64,000 bases of DNA from Pseudomonas sp. FP2335 (GTDB lineage Bacteria > Pseudomonadota > Gammaproteobacteria > Pseudomonadales > Pseudomonadaceae): assembly GCF_030687535.1 (NCBI RefSeq), contig NZ_CP117437.1:4361501-4425500 (forward strand). The letters are read 5' to 3'. This document shows positions 25,775 to 33,891 of the stretch, in pieces; within the stretch, counting starts at the first letter, position 1; every line of letters begins with the position of its first letter. The notes under the pieces were generated by a model. The model ran no database searches, was not told the DNA's origin, and saw only the letters and a list, made by a program, of their open reading frames with translations. A program made the translations under genes and the position numbers.

Positions 25775-27603
25775 TCTATCGTCGTTTTGAACAACTGATC
25801 GATATTTTCCGCGACGCACCCAGCGACGCCCCACCCGATAAAGTCCTGCCCTTCTACCTCTATTACCTGCGCCAGGTCTGGCCGCATTTCGCCGCCTTGC
25901 TGGTGGTGGGCCTGATCGGTGCGCTGATCGAAGTCGCGCTGTTCAGCTACCTGAGCCGCATCATCGACCTGGCCCAGGGCACACCGCCCGCGAATTTCTT
26001 CCAGGTGCACAGCACCGAGCTGATCTGGATGGCCGTGGTCGCCCTGCTGCTGCGCCCGATCTTCGGCGCCCTGCATGACCTGCTGGTGCACCAGACAATC
26101 AGCCCCGGCATGACCAGCCTGATCCGCTGGCAGAACCACAGCTACGTGCTCAAGCAGAGCCTGAATTTCTTCCAGAACGACTTCGCCGGGCGCATCGCCC
26201 AGCGCATCATGCAAACCGGCAACTCCCTGCGCGACTCCGCCGTGGCCGCCGTGGACGCGATCTGGCACGTGGCGATCTACGCCATCAGTTCCCTGGTGCT
26301 GTTTGCCGAGGCCGACTGGCGCCTGATGATCCCACTGGTGACCTGGATCATCTGCTACAGCCTGGCGCTGCGTTACTTCGTGCCACGGGTGAAGGAACGC
26401 TCGGTGATTTCCTCCGAGGCGCGCTCCAAGTTGATGGGCCGCATCGTCGACGGCTACACCAACATCACCACCTTGAAACTGTTCGCCCATACCCAATACG
26501 AGCAGCAGTACGCCAAGGAAGCGATCATCGAGCAGACCGAAAAGACCCAACTGGCCAGCCGTGTCGTCACCAGCATGGATATCGTGATCACCACCATGAA
26601 CGGCCTGCTGATCGTCACCACCACCGGCCTGGCCTTGTGGTTGTGGACGCAGTCGCTGATCTCGGTGGGCGCCATCGCGCTGGCCACCGGCCTGGTGATC
26701 CGTATCGTCAACATGTCCGGTTGGATCATGTGGGTGGTCAACGGCATTTTCGAAAACATCGGCATGGTGCAGGACGGTTTGAAAACCATCGCCCAGCCGC
26801 TGGCGGTGATCGACCGCGAGCACGCCCCGCGCCTGACGGTGCCCCACGGCGAAGTGCGCTTCGAGCACGTGGATTTCCACTACGGCAAGAAGAGCGGGAT
26901 CATTGGCGGGCTGAACCTGGAGATCAAGGCCGGCGAGAAAATCGGCCTGATCGGCCCGTCCGGCGCGGGCAAGTCGACCCTGGTCAACCTGCTGCTGCGC
27001 CTGTATGACCTGCAAGGCGGGCGCATCCTGATCGACGGACAGAACATCGCCGACGTGGCCCAAGAATCCCTGCGTGCGCAGATCGGCATGATCACCCAGG
27101 ACACCTCGTTGCTGCACCGTTCGATCCGCGACAACTTGCTGTACGGCAAGCCGGACGCCACCGACGAAGAACTCTGGGCGGCGGTGCACAAGGCGCGTGC
27201 CGATGAGTTCATCCCGTTGCTGTCGGACTCCGAAGGCCGCACCGGGCTGGATGCCCATGTGGGCGAACGCGGGGTGAAACTCTCCGGTGGGCAGCGCCAG
27301 CGCATCGCGATTGCCCGCGTGCTGCTCAAGGACGCGCCGATCCTGATCATGGACGAAGCGACCTCGGCACTGGACTCGGAAGTGGAAGCGGCGATCCAGG
27401 AAAGCCTGGAAACCCTGATGCAGGGCAAGACCGTGATCGCGATTGCCCACCGCCTGTCCACCATTGCGCGGATGGACCGCCTGGTGGTGCTGGAGAAAGG
27501 CCAGATCGCCGAGACGGGCAGCCATGCCGAGTTGCTGGCCCATGGCGGGCTGTATGCGCGGCTGTGGCAGCACCAGACCGGCGGCTTTGTCGGCATCGAC
27601 TAA
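25771..27603 (+). CDS. ABC exporter, fused permease and ATPase
   Basis: A 610-residue half-transporter that acts as a dimer in the inner membrane. Six membrane helices (residues 30-310) precede the nucleotide-binding domain: Walker A GPSGAGKST near 395-403, signature LSGGQ near 503, Walker B ILIMDEATSALD near 523, and switch IAHRLST near 557. The MsbA/MdlB-type layout suggests export of lipid, peptide or drug. The start is uncertain: ATG 25771 has no adjacent ribosome site, but AAAGGAGAG at 25738-25746 is separated from it by a GC hairpin (25746-25760) that could bring it close. TTG 25735 in frame is the alternative. Confidence 0.88.
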   Translation: MLYRRFEQLIDIFRDAPSDAPPDKVLPFYLYYLRQVWPHFAALLVVGLIGALIEVALFSYLSRIIDLAQGTPPANFFQVHSTELIWMAVVALLLRPIFGALHDLLVHQTISPGMTSLIRWQNHSYVLKQSLNFFQNDFAGRIAQRIMQTGNSLRDSAVAAVDAIWHVAIYAISSLVLFAEADWRLMIPLVTWIICYSLALRYFVPRVKERSVISSEARSKLMGRIVDGYTNITTLKLFAHTQYEQQYAKEAIIEQTEKTQLASRVVTSMDIVITTMNGLLIVTTTGLALWLWTQSLISVGAIALATGLVIRIVNMSGWIMWVVNGIFENIGMVQDGLKTIAQPLAVIDREHAPRLTVPHGEVRFEHVDFHYGKKSGIIGGLNLEIKAGEKIGLIGPSGAGKSTLVNLLLRLYDLQGGRILIDGQNIADVAQESLRAQIGMITQDTSLLHRSIRDNLLYGKPDATDEELWAAVHKARADEFIPLLSDSEGRTGLDAHVGERGVKLSGGQRQRIAIARVLLKDAPILIMDEATSALDSEVEAAIQESLETLMQGKTVIAIAHRLSTIARMDRLVVLEKGQIAETGSHAELLAHGGLYARLWQHQTGGFVGID

Positions 27604-27631
27604 TAATCTACCGCTCAAACACAGTTCAACC

Positions 27632-27736
27632 TGTGGGAGCGGGCTTGTGTGGGAGCGGGCTTGCTCGCGAATGCGGTGTGTCAGTCAAAACAACTGTGAC
27701 TGACACACCGCATTCGCGAGCAAGCCCGCTCCCACA
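27632..27736. repeat. REP pair with 39-bp perfect arms and a 16-bp tandem duplication
   Basis: TGTGGGAGCGGGCTTG occurs twice in direct tandem (27632-27647, 27648-27663). The second copy starts a 39-bp arm (27648-27686) whose exact reverse complement is 27698-27736; the loop is 11 bp. It lies 28 bp after the ABC exporter gene. Perfect arms imply recent origin or gene conversion. Confidence 0.92.
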
Positions 27737-27742
27737 TTTGAT

Positions 27743-27790
27743 CAGTGCCAGGCGCCATGTTTCATGGGGCCTTTCCCCATTTGGGCACTG
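27743..27790 (+). other. Nested hairpins upstream of aqpZ
   Basis: CAGTGCC (27743-27749) pairs with GGCACTG (27784-27790); inside, ATGGGG (27764-27769) pairs with CCCCAT (27775-27780). It may be a leader structure of the aqpZ transcript or a 3' structure of the ABC exporter transcript. No known riboswitch class was recognised. Confidence 0.35.
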
Positions 27791-27906
27791 GATTTGTGCC
27801 ACAACCCTGCTGTAATCAACGCAGTGCCCAGACGGGCGCTGTAGTCAATGCAGGGAGCATCACTGTTTTACTGATTCGGTAGAGCGATCTATCAAGGACG
27901 TGCTGC

Positions 27907-28608
27907 ATGTCTTTGTTCAAACGTTCAATCACTGAGGGGTTGGGTACGTTTTGGCTGGTGTTGGGCGGTTGCGGGAGTGCGGTATTGGCCGCAGCGTTCC
28001 CGGCAGTCGGGATTGGTTTGCTGGGGGTGTCCCTGGCGTTCGGGTTGACGGTGCTGACCATGGCGTTTGCCATCGGACATATCAGCGGTTGTCACCTCAA
28101 CCCAGCGGTGTCGGTGGGGCTGGTCGTGGGCGGGAGGTTTCCGGCCAGGGAGTTGCCGGCGTACATCGTCGCCCAGGTCGTCGGCGGCACGGTTGCCGCC
28201 GCATTGTTGTACTTCATTGCCAGTGGCAAACCCGGCTTCGAACTGGCCTCGGGCCTGGCGTCGAACGGTTATGGCGAGCATTCGCCCGGCGGTTATTCGA
28301 TGGCGGCGGGATTTGTCACCGAGGTGGTGATGACCGCGATGTTCGTGCTGATCATCCTCGGCGCCACCGACCACCGCGCCCCGAAGGGCCTCGCGCCAAT
28401 CGCCATCGGCCTGGCCTTGACGCTGATCCACCTGATCTCCATTCCCGTGACCAACACCTCGGTCAACCCCGCTCGCAGTACGGGGCCAGCCTTGATCGTT
28501 GGCGGGTGGGCGATCCAGCAATTGTGGATGTTCTGGCTCGCGCCGATCCTCGGGGCGGTGGTGGGCGGTTTTACCTACCGATGGCTCGGCAAGGAAGAGC
28601 CTGCCTAG
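27907..28608 (+). CDS. aqpZ: Aquaporin Z
   Basis: A 233-residue water channel of the inner membrane with six membrane helices and the two half-helix NPA motifs HLNPAVS (Asn65) and SVNPARS (Asn187). The selectivity filter of AqpZ is recognisable in the His of [11 protein letters not shown] and the Arg after the second NPA. The length equals that of E. coli AqpZ (231). AAGGA lies 9 bases before ATG 27907. The stop codon is followed without a gap by a 45-bp REP arm. Confidence 0.95.
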   Translation: MSLFKRSITEGLGTFWLVLGGCGSAVLAAAFPAVGIGLLGVSLAFGLTVLTMAFAIGHISGCHLNPAVSVGLVVGGRFPARELPAYIVAQVVGGTVAAALLYFIASGKPGFELASGLASNGYGEHSPGGYSMAAGFVTEVVMTAMFVLIILGATDHRAPKGLAPIAIGLALTLIHLISIPVTNTSVNPARSTGPALIVGGWAIQQLWMFWLAPILGAVVGGFTYRWLGKEEPA

Positions 28609-28738
28609 TAGTGAGCGGGCTTGCCCCGCGCTGGGGGGCGAAGCCGCCCCAAACGGTACGCCGCGGTGTATCAGGAAGACTGCGGCGTCTGGATTTGGGG
28701 CGGCTTCGCCCCCCAGCGCGGGGCAAGCCCGCTCACTA
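28609..28738. repeat. Long REP-type inverted repeat with perfect 45-bp arms
   Basis: The left arm 28609-28653 (TAGTGAGCGGGCTTGCCCCG then CGCTGGGGGGCGAAGC and CGCCCCAAA) is the exact reverse complement of 28694-28738; the 40-bp centre holds a smaller imperfect repeat. The same class occurs at 43731-43862. It begins directly after the aqpZ stop. Confidence 0.92.
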
Positions 28739-28743
28739 CATGG

Positions 28744-29868
28744 TTATAGCTGGCGGTATGGCAATGCGGTTCGCGCCTCTTCGGCATAGGCCACGATCCC
28801 TACCCGTTCACGCTCCAGGAAATCCTCTACGGCCGTCTTCAACCCCGCGTGCCGCAAGTAATGCCACGACCGCGTGATCACCGGCTCAAACCCGCGAATC
28901 AACTTGTGCTCGCCCTGCGCGCCAGCATCGAAACGTTGCACGCCGTGGGCGATGGCGTAGTCCATGCCCTGGTAGAAACAGGTTTCGAAATGCAGGCGGT
29001 CGAATTCCGCCAGGCAGCCCCAGTAACGGCCGTAGAAACTGTCGCCACCGATCAGGCTGAACGCCATGGCCACCGGCCGTGTGCCTTGCTTGGCCAGCAC
29101 CACGCGAATCGCTGCGGGCATGCGCTCGGCAAGCAGGCTGAAAAACTCGCGGGTCAGGTACGGTGATTGGCGGCGCACCGCGTAGGTGTTGGCGTAGCAG
29201 GCGTAGACAAAATCCCACTGCGCCTCGCTCAGCTCATGGCCTTGCAGCCATTCGAAGTCGATGCCCTGCCCGGCCACTTGCTCACGCTCCTTGCGCATCT
29301 GTTTACGCTTGCGCGAGCTGAGGGCGTCGAGGAAGTCCTGGAAGTCGCGGTAGCCACGGTTCTGCCAGTGGAATTGACAGCCCAGGCGCTGCAGCCAGCC
29401 CGGTTGCTGCGCCAACGCTGCATCGGCCAGATCGTCGGTGAAGTTGACGTGGGCGCTGGAGAGCCCTTCGATTTCCAGATAGCCCGGCAGGCTCTTGAGC
29501 AGCTCGAAACCGTCCTCGGCACTCGCTGCCAGCAAACGTGGCCCGCTGACCGGGCTGAACGGCACGGCCGTCAGCAACTTGGGGTAGTACTCGATACCGG
29601 CCCGTTCACAGGCGTCCGCCCAGCCATGGTCAAACACGTACTCGCCATAGGAGTGCCACTTGCGATAGCAGGGCAGCGCCGCCACCAGCCGCTCGCCTTC
29701 CCAGTGCAGCAGATGCTCCGGTTGCCACCCCGAATGCGGGCCGACACTGCCACTGTCCTCCAGCGCACTCAGGAACGCGTGCCGCACAAACGGCTGGGCG
29801 TCCGCCACGAGTGCATCCCAGGTCTGTGGGGCGATTTCGGACAGGCTGATCAGACGTTGCAGCGGCAT
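28744..29868 (-). CDS. FemAB/GNAT-like acyltransferase (DUF482, COG3146)
   Basis: A 374-residue cytoplasmic protein of the COG3146/DUF482 family, annotated as peptidogalycan-type N-acyltransferases with tandem GNAT folds. The family stretches FVRHAFLSALEDSGSVGPHS and HWQNRGYRDFQDFLDALSSR are visible, as is the C-terminal RFDAGAQGEHKLIRGFEPVI with its conserved GEHK-x-RGF motif. ATG 29868 best matches GAGG spacing; ATGs at 29874 and 29880 are alternatives. The substrate is unknown. It is a single gene whose 3' end abuts a REP element. Confidence 0.82.
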   Translation of the reverse strand: MPLQRLISLSEIAPQTWDALVADAQPFVRHAFLSALEDSGSVGPHSGWQPEHLLHWEGERLVAALPCYRKWHSYGEYVFDHGWADACERAGIEYYPKLLTAVPFSPVSGPRLLAASAEDGFELLKSLPGYLEIEGLSSAHVNFTDDLADAALAQQPGWLQRLGCQFHWQNRGYRDFQDFLDALSSRKRKQMRKEREQVAGQGIDFEWLQGHELSEAQWDFVYACYANTYAVRRQSPYLTREFFSLLAERMPAAIRVVLAKQGTRPVAMAFSLIGGDSFYGRYWGCLAEFDRLHFETCFYQGMDYAIAHGVQRFDAGAQGEHKLIRGFEPVITRSWHYLRHAGLKTAVEDFLERERVGIVAYAEEARTALPYRQL

Positions 29869-29986
29869 CGGCATCCTCATTTCTTGGGGGTGTGAAAGCC
29901 TCGCGAGTATCGCTTATCGGCGGCTTTCGCACACCCTCGAATCGCCGGACAAGGCTCTAAACCAATAGTTCCCAGCATGAATAATT

Positions 29987-30002
29987 TGTCATCTAGATGA
30001 CA
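29987..30002. promoter_or_regulatory. Perfect 16-bp palindrome upstream of the porin gene
   Basis: TGTCATCTAGATGACA is identical to its reverse complement. It lies 150 bp before the porin start and 119 bp before the divergent acyltransferase start. Its form fits a dimeric repressor, for example of the GntR family; no regulator is adjacent. Confidence 0.55.
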
Positions 30003-30059
30003 TCACTTCGCCACTGCGCCGTCATAAACGATCGCGATACTGACGCCTGTTTTTAGAGC

Positions 30060-30086
30060 GCCTGGTGCTACCAGGCGGCATTTTTT
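30060..30086 (+). terminator. Terminator-like hairpin in the porin leader
   Basis: GCCTGGT-GCT-ACCAGGC followed by GGCA and six T residues, 66 bp before the porin ATG and on the same strand. As the upstream gene reads away, this is either an attenuator of the porin transcript or the end of a short RNA. Confidence 0.6.
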
Positions 30087-30151
30087 CCGTCCGTCATTGG
30101 TCGGTTGTGTCCTGGATGGTTTGCCATCCCTCCTCACTTTCGGAGATTGAT

Positions 30152-31474
30152 ATGCGTCTTGCTTCCACTAAAACTGCGGCGATCCTGTGCGGTGGCCTGT
30201 TGCTGGCCCTGAGCGTACCGGCCAGCGCTGCAGTCGACGCTAAATTGCTCGACATGCTCAAGGCCAACGGCCAGATCACCAACGCCCAATACAGCGAACT
30301 GCAAGCTGAGCTGGCACGGGATCAGAAAGAACAGCAGATCGCACGGCAAGCTCAACAAGAGACCAACGAACAGATCGCGGCCACCGCGAAAAAAACCAAC
30401 GAACTGAGCAGCTTCGACCAGAAGCTGGCCTGGGCGGCCAAGACTCAGTTCAAGGGTGACGTACGTTTCCGTCAGGAAACCGTGAAAATCCAGGGTGAAT
30501 CCAACAACGGCGGCCGTGACAAGGATCGCCAGCGCATCCGTGCCCGCCTCGGCGCCTACACCGAGATCAACTCGCAAGTCGACACCGGTATCCGCATTGC
30601 CACAGGTAGCAGCGACGACGCGCGCTCCACCAACCAGGATCAGGACAACTACTTCGACAAGAAGTCGATCTGGCTGGACCTCGGCTACATTGACTACCAC
30701 CCGGACCAGATCAAGAACCTGCACGTGATCGGCGGCAAGATGCTGCAACCGTGGGTCAACATGGGCGACGTGATCTGGGATAGCGACATCAACCCAGAAG
30801 GCCTGGCAGTCACCTACAAATACCCACTGGGCAGCAGCGCCGAGCTGTTCGGCAGCCTCGGCAACTACAACCTCAAGGACAACGTCGACGGCGACGGCGT
30901 GCAATTCCGCCACGACCTGCGCCTGACCTCCGGCCAGCTGGGGACGCGCTTCTCGGTCACCGACAACCTGAAAATGACCCTGGGCGGCAGCGTCTACGCC
31001 TACCAGAATGACAAGGACAGCCGTTGCACAACCACCACCACGCCTTGCGCACTGGCGGTCAACGGTAACTCGGCCGACAACCAGTTCCGCCTGTATGAAG
31101 GTTTCGCCCAAGCCGACATCGGCGGCCTGGCAGTGCCTCTGGCGTTCTACGGCCAGTACGTGAAAAACAACGACGCCGTGACCGACCAGGACACCGCCTG
31201 GCTGATCGGCGCCAAGTCCAAGGTGTTCGGTTTCAACCTGGACTACAACTACCGCGACACTCAACGTAACGCTGTAGTGGGTGCCTTCACCGACTCGGAC
31301 TTCGCCAACGGCACCACGGGTTCGCGCGGTCACAAAATGAAGGTCAGCTATGACATCGACAAGAACTTCGCACTCGGTGCCACGTACTTCCTGACCAAGG
31401 CCGACTACGCCAGCCGAACCCAGCGTGACGCCAACACCAACACCCTGCAGCTGGACGCAGAAGCCAAGTTCTAA
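30152..31474 (+). CDS. Putative outer-membrane porin
   Basis: A 440-residue outer-membrane protein. The signal MRLASTKTAAILCGGLLLAL ends SASA; a coiled-coil segment follows (residues 30-90: LLDMLKANGQITNAQYSELQ and repeats of E/Q/A), then a beta barrel to a C-terminal phenylalanine (LQLDAEAKF). This is the layout of the pseudomonad 'putative porin' family (Pfam PF16930 in memory). CGGAG lies before ATG 30152. A perfect palindrome and an attenuator-like hairpin upstream suggest substrate-dependent control. The solute is unknown. Confidence 0.85.
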   Translation: MRLASTKTAAILCGGLLLALSVPASAAVDAKLLDMLKANGQITNAQYSELQAELARDQKEQQIARQAQQETNEQIAATAKKTNELSSFDQKLAWAAKTQFKGDVRFRQETVKIQGESNNGGRDKDRQRIRARLGAYTEINSQVDTGIRIATGSSDDARSTNQDQDNYFDKKSIWLDLGYIDYHPDQIKNLHVIGGKMLQPWVNMGDVIWDSDINPEGLAVTYKYPLGSSAELFGSLGNYNLKDNVDGDGVQFRHDLRLTSGQLGTRFSVTDNLKMTLGGSVYAYQNDKDSRCTTTTTPCALAVNGNSADNQFRLYEGFAQADIGGLAVPLAFYGQYVKNNDAVTDQDTAWLIGAKSKVFGFNLDYNYRDTQRNAVVGAFTDSDFANGTTGSRGHKMKVSYDIDKNFALGATYFLTKADYASRTQRDANTNTLQLDAEAKF

Positions 31475-31490
31475 GAGTCAGTGTTACGAG

Positions 31491-31513
31491 CCTTGGGCCA
31501 GGACGGCCCAAGG
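31491..31513 (+). terminator. Stem-loop after the porin gene
   Basis: Perfect 9-bp stem CCTTGGGCC/GGCCCAAGG with a 5-nt loop, 16 bp after the stop. No T-run follows; it may protect the porin mRNA. Confidence 0.55.
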
Positions 31514-31581
31514 TGGCTGCAACAGTCTCTCGTGGTCGGATCGGTCCCCATCATCCGTCCGCTCCCGCCACGCGAGCCTGC

Positions 31582-31827
31582 CTATTCCCCGCCTTTCTGA
31601 TCCTTGAGCCGCTCGGCAGCCAATTGCTGCGCCAAGGCATCCACATCCCCTACCGGCTCTTGCGGCAGCAGCTTCAGCGTAGCCTGCATCAAACGCATCT
31701 GGCGGATAAACCGTCGGCAGTTCGGGCAGAACATCAAGTGATGACGCACCAGCAGACGCTCGCGAAAGGTCAATTGCCCATCAAGATAGTCACTGGACCG
31801 CGCCACTTGTTCTTTACAGGTCAGCAT
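31582..31827 (-). CDS. zf-HC2-type anti-sigma factor
   Basis: An 81-residue protein with the zinc-binding anti-sigma signature: MLTCKEQVARSSDYLDGQLT, then VRHHLMFCPNCRRFIRQM giving the H-x3-C-x2-C ligands. No membrane segment is present, so it is a soluble anti-sigma of the ChrR/RsrA-like zf-HC2 type, perhaps redox sensitive. Its start overlaps the sigma gene end by 7 bp, the usual arrangement for a sigma and its inhibitor. PA3284/PA3285 of P. aeruginosa appear comparable (from memory). Confidence 0.85.
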   Translation of the reverse strand: MLTCKEQVARSSDYLDGQLTFRERLLVRHHLMFCPNCRRFIRQMRLMQATLKLLPQEPVGDVDALAQQLAAERLKDQKGGE

Positions 31828-32435
31828 TCGCCCGTTTCCTCAAAATGCTCCACCGTGGCGAAGACTTTAAGCCGTGCCCGATGCAGCAGCACACGGACAT
31901 TGGAGAGTGAGAGCGTCAGAAGATTACAGATCTCTTCCAACTCCAGGCCCTGGCGCTCACGCAGCACCAGCACGCTGCTCTGCAACTGCGACAGGCTCGA
32001 CAAGGTGTGCTCCAGGCAGTCGCGCAGTTCGCCTTCGGTGAGCAAGGCTTCCGGGGTGTCCTGGTGCCAGGCATAGGGGGCGACGGCCCAGTGGCCATCG
32101 TCCGGGGTGAAGCGGTCATCGCCGATGGTGCCATGGGGTGATGGCAGGTCGTCGAGCAGCACTTCACGGCGGTTCTGCTTGTAGCGTCCCTTGGCGGCGT
32201 TGGCGGTAATGGTCAATAGCCAGGTCTTGAGGCTGGAGCGCCCTTCGAACCTGGACAGGTTGCGGACCACCGAGAGCCAAGCGTCCTGCACGATTTCATC
32301 GGCATGGCGCTGGCCGACGATCGCATAGGCCACCGCGCGCATGGCGCTCTGGTAGGTGCTGACCAATTCCTTGTAGGCCCGCTGCTCCCCCTTGAGCAGG
32401 CGTTCAAGCAGATCCGCGTCGTCGGCTGCTGCCAT
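31821..32435 (-). CDS. ECF-family RNA polymerase sigma factor
   Basis: A 204-residue ECF sigma factor. Region 2 spans roughly residues 20-90 (STYQSAMRAVAYAIVGQRHA, DEIVQDAWLSVVRNLSRFEG, SLKTWLLTITANAAKGRYKQ); region 4 spans 140-195 (LSSLSQLQSSVLVLRERQGL, then the helix-turn-helix LTLSLSNVRVLLHRARLKVF). GAGG lies before ATG 32435. It is coupled to a zf-HC2 anti-sigma gene. Its targets are unknown; the downstream-divergent genes show no obvious shared -35 motif by eye. Confidence 0.9.
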   Translation of the reverse strand: MAAADDADLLERLLKGEQRAYKELVSTYQSAMRAVAYAIVGQRHADEIVQDAWLSVVRNLSRFEGRSSLKTWLLTITANAAKGRYKQNRREVLLDDLPSPHGTIGDDRFTPDDGHWAVAPYAWHQDTPEALLTEGELRDCLEHTLSSLSQLQSSVLVLRERQGLELEEICNLLTLSLSNVRVLLHRARLKVFATVEHFEETGEC

Positions 32436-32471
32436 GGGCTACCTCAATCTCACTTTGAACATGCGATCACT

Positions 32472-32489
32472 GTGGGAGCCAGCTCCCAC
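32472..32489. repeat. Short REP-like hairpin between sigma and ketoacyl synthase genes
   Basis: GTGGGAGC-CA-GCTCCCAC, a compact palindrome made of the REP tips only. It lies in the 79-bp gap and could partly terminate the ketoacyl synthase transcript. Confidence 0.5.
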
Positions 32490-32514
32490 CCATTGACCGC
32501 GCCCTCCCCACCGA

Positions 32515-33636
32515 TCAGCGTTTACGCAGGATCACGCTGCCGATCGAGTAGCCTGCGCCGAACGAGCTGAGCACCGCCACGGAGCCCTTGGGCAAATCGT
32601 CCTGGTAAGTATGGAACGCAATCACCGAACCCGCCGAACTGGTATTGGCGTAGGTGTCGAGGATCACCGGCGCTTCTTCCACCGTGGCTTCGCGGCCCAG
32701 CAGTTTCTTCACGATCAGGTGGTTCATGCTCAGGTTGGCCTGGTGCAGCCAGAAACGCTTCACATCGGCGACGTTCAACTGGTTTTCCGCCAGGTGCACA
32801 CCAATCAGCTCGGCCACCATCGGGCACACATCGCGGAAGACCTTGCGGCCTTCCTGCACGAACAGTTTGTCGGGCGCGCCGATGCCCTCTTCCGCCGCGC
32901 GGTTGAGGAAGCCGAAGTTGTTGCGGATGTTATTGGAGAACTTGGTCAGCAGCTTGGTGCTGACCACGTCGAACTGGTGCTCGGAGGTCGCCAGGTCGGC
33001 ACGTTCGAGGACGACGGCGGTGGCCGCATCACCAAAGATGAAGTGGCTGTCGCGGTCACGGAAATTCAAGTGTCCGGTGCAGACTTCCGGGTTGACCATC
33101 AGGATCGCCCGGGCCTGGCCCAGTTGGATGCTGTTGGCAGCGTTCTGGATGCCGAACGTGGCCGAGGAGCACGCCACGTTCATGTCAAAGCCGAAACCCT
33201 CGATACCCAGGGCTTCCTGGACTTCAATGGCAATGGCCGGATAGGCGCGTTGCAGGTTGGAACAGGCGACGATCACGCCGTCGATGTCAGCGGCAGTCTT
33301 GCCGGCACGCTGCAGGGCTTGTTCGGCGGCGCCGATGGCCATCTGGCAGAGCACCGACCATTCGTCGTTACTGCGCTCGGGCAGGCGCGGGGTCATGCGC
33401 TGCGGGTCGAGAATGCCTTCCTTGTCCATCACGAAACGGCTCTTGATGCCCGAGGCTTTTTCGATGAAGGCTGCACTGGACTCGGTCAGCGCCTGAACTT
33501 CACCGCGCTCGATGGCGGCGGCGTTGTCGGTGTTGAAGTGCTGGACGTAGGTATTGAAAGACTGCACCAGCTCTTCGTTGGAGATGCTGTTGGCCGGGGT
33601 GTACAGGCCAGTGCCGCTGATGACGACGTTATGCAC
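32515..33636 (-). CDS. Beta-ketoacyl-ACP synthase III family enzyme
   Basis: A 373-residue thiolase-fold enzyme that condenses an acyl-CoA primer with malonyl-ACP. The triad is complete: Cys156 in MNVACSSATFG, His298 in WLHQANLSMN and Asn331 in YANTSSAGS. It is longer than housekeeping FabH (~320) and resembles P. aeruginosa PA3286, which draws medium-chain acyl-CoA from beta-oxidation into fatty acid synthesis. GTG 33636 is chosen: AGAGGA lies 6 bases upstream, while ATG 33723 lacks a ribosome site. An 18-bp palindrome at 33670 is a probable operator. Association with the adjacent ECF sigma gene is also seen in P. aeruginosa (PA3285-PA3286, from memory). Confidence 0.88.
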   Translation of the reverse strand: MHNVVISGTGLYTPANSISNEELVQSFNTYVQHFNTDNAAAIERGEVQALTESSAAFIEKASGIKSRFVMDKEGILDPQRMTPRLPERSNDEWSVLCQMAIGAAEQALQRAGKTAADIDGVIVACSNLQRAYPAIAIEVQEALGIEGFGFDMNVACSSATFGIQNAANSIQLGQARAILMVNPEVCTGHLNFRDRDSHFIFGDAATAVVLERADLATSEHQFDVVSTKLLTKFSNNIRNNFGFLNRAAEEGIGAPDKLFVQEGRKVFRDVCPMVAELIGVHLAENQLNVADVKRFWLHQANLSMNHLIVKKLLGREATVEEAPVILDTYANTSSAGSVIAFHTYQDDLPKGSVAVLSSFGAGYSIGSVILRKR

Positions 33637-33669
33637 GGTCGTTCCTCTAAATCTGTCAGGCAGGGAATG

Positions 33670-33687
33670 TTGGTACCTTCGTACCAA
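33670..33687. promoter_or_regulatory. Palindromic operator before the ketoacyl synthase III gene
   Basis: TTGGTAC-CTTC-GTACCAA, perfect 7-bp arms, 34 bp upstream of the GTG start. Placement near the start suggests repression. The form fits a TetR- or GntR-type dimer; it is not a PsrA-type GAAAC/GTTTC site. Confidence 0.5.
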
Positions 33688-33891
33688 ACTGTAAGTAGTC
33701 CGAATCCGCCCAGCGGACATCAAACTGGCATCGCTTTATTCCATCGCGCCGTGGCTGCAACCGCCAGCCTGTAACGACGATCCCGGCATTTATAGGCGCG
33801 AAGTTTGCCACAACCCTCGGAGTTTGGCGCTATCTGCGCACAAACACCGGTTTCCCTTGGAATGCTCCCACAGGGGGGGTTGTGTTGGATT

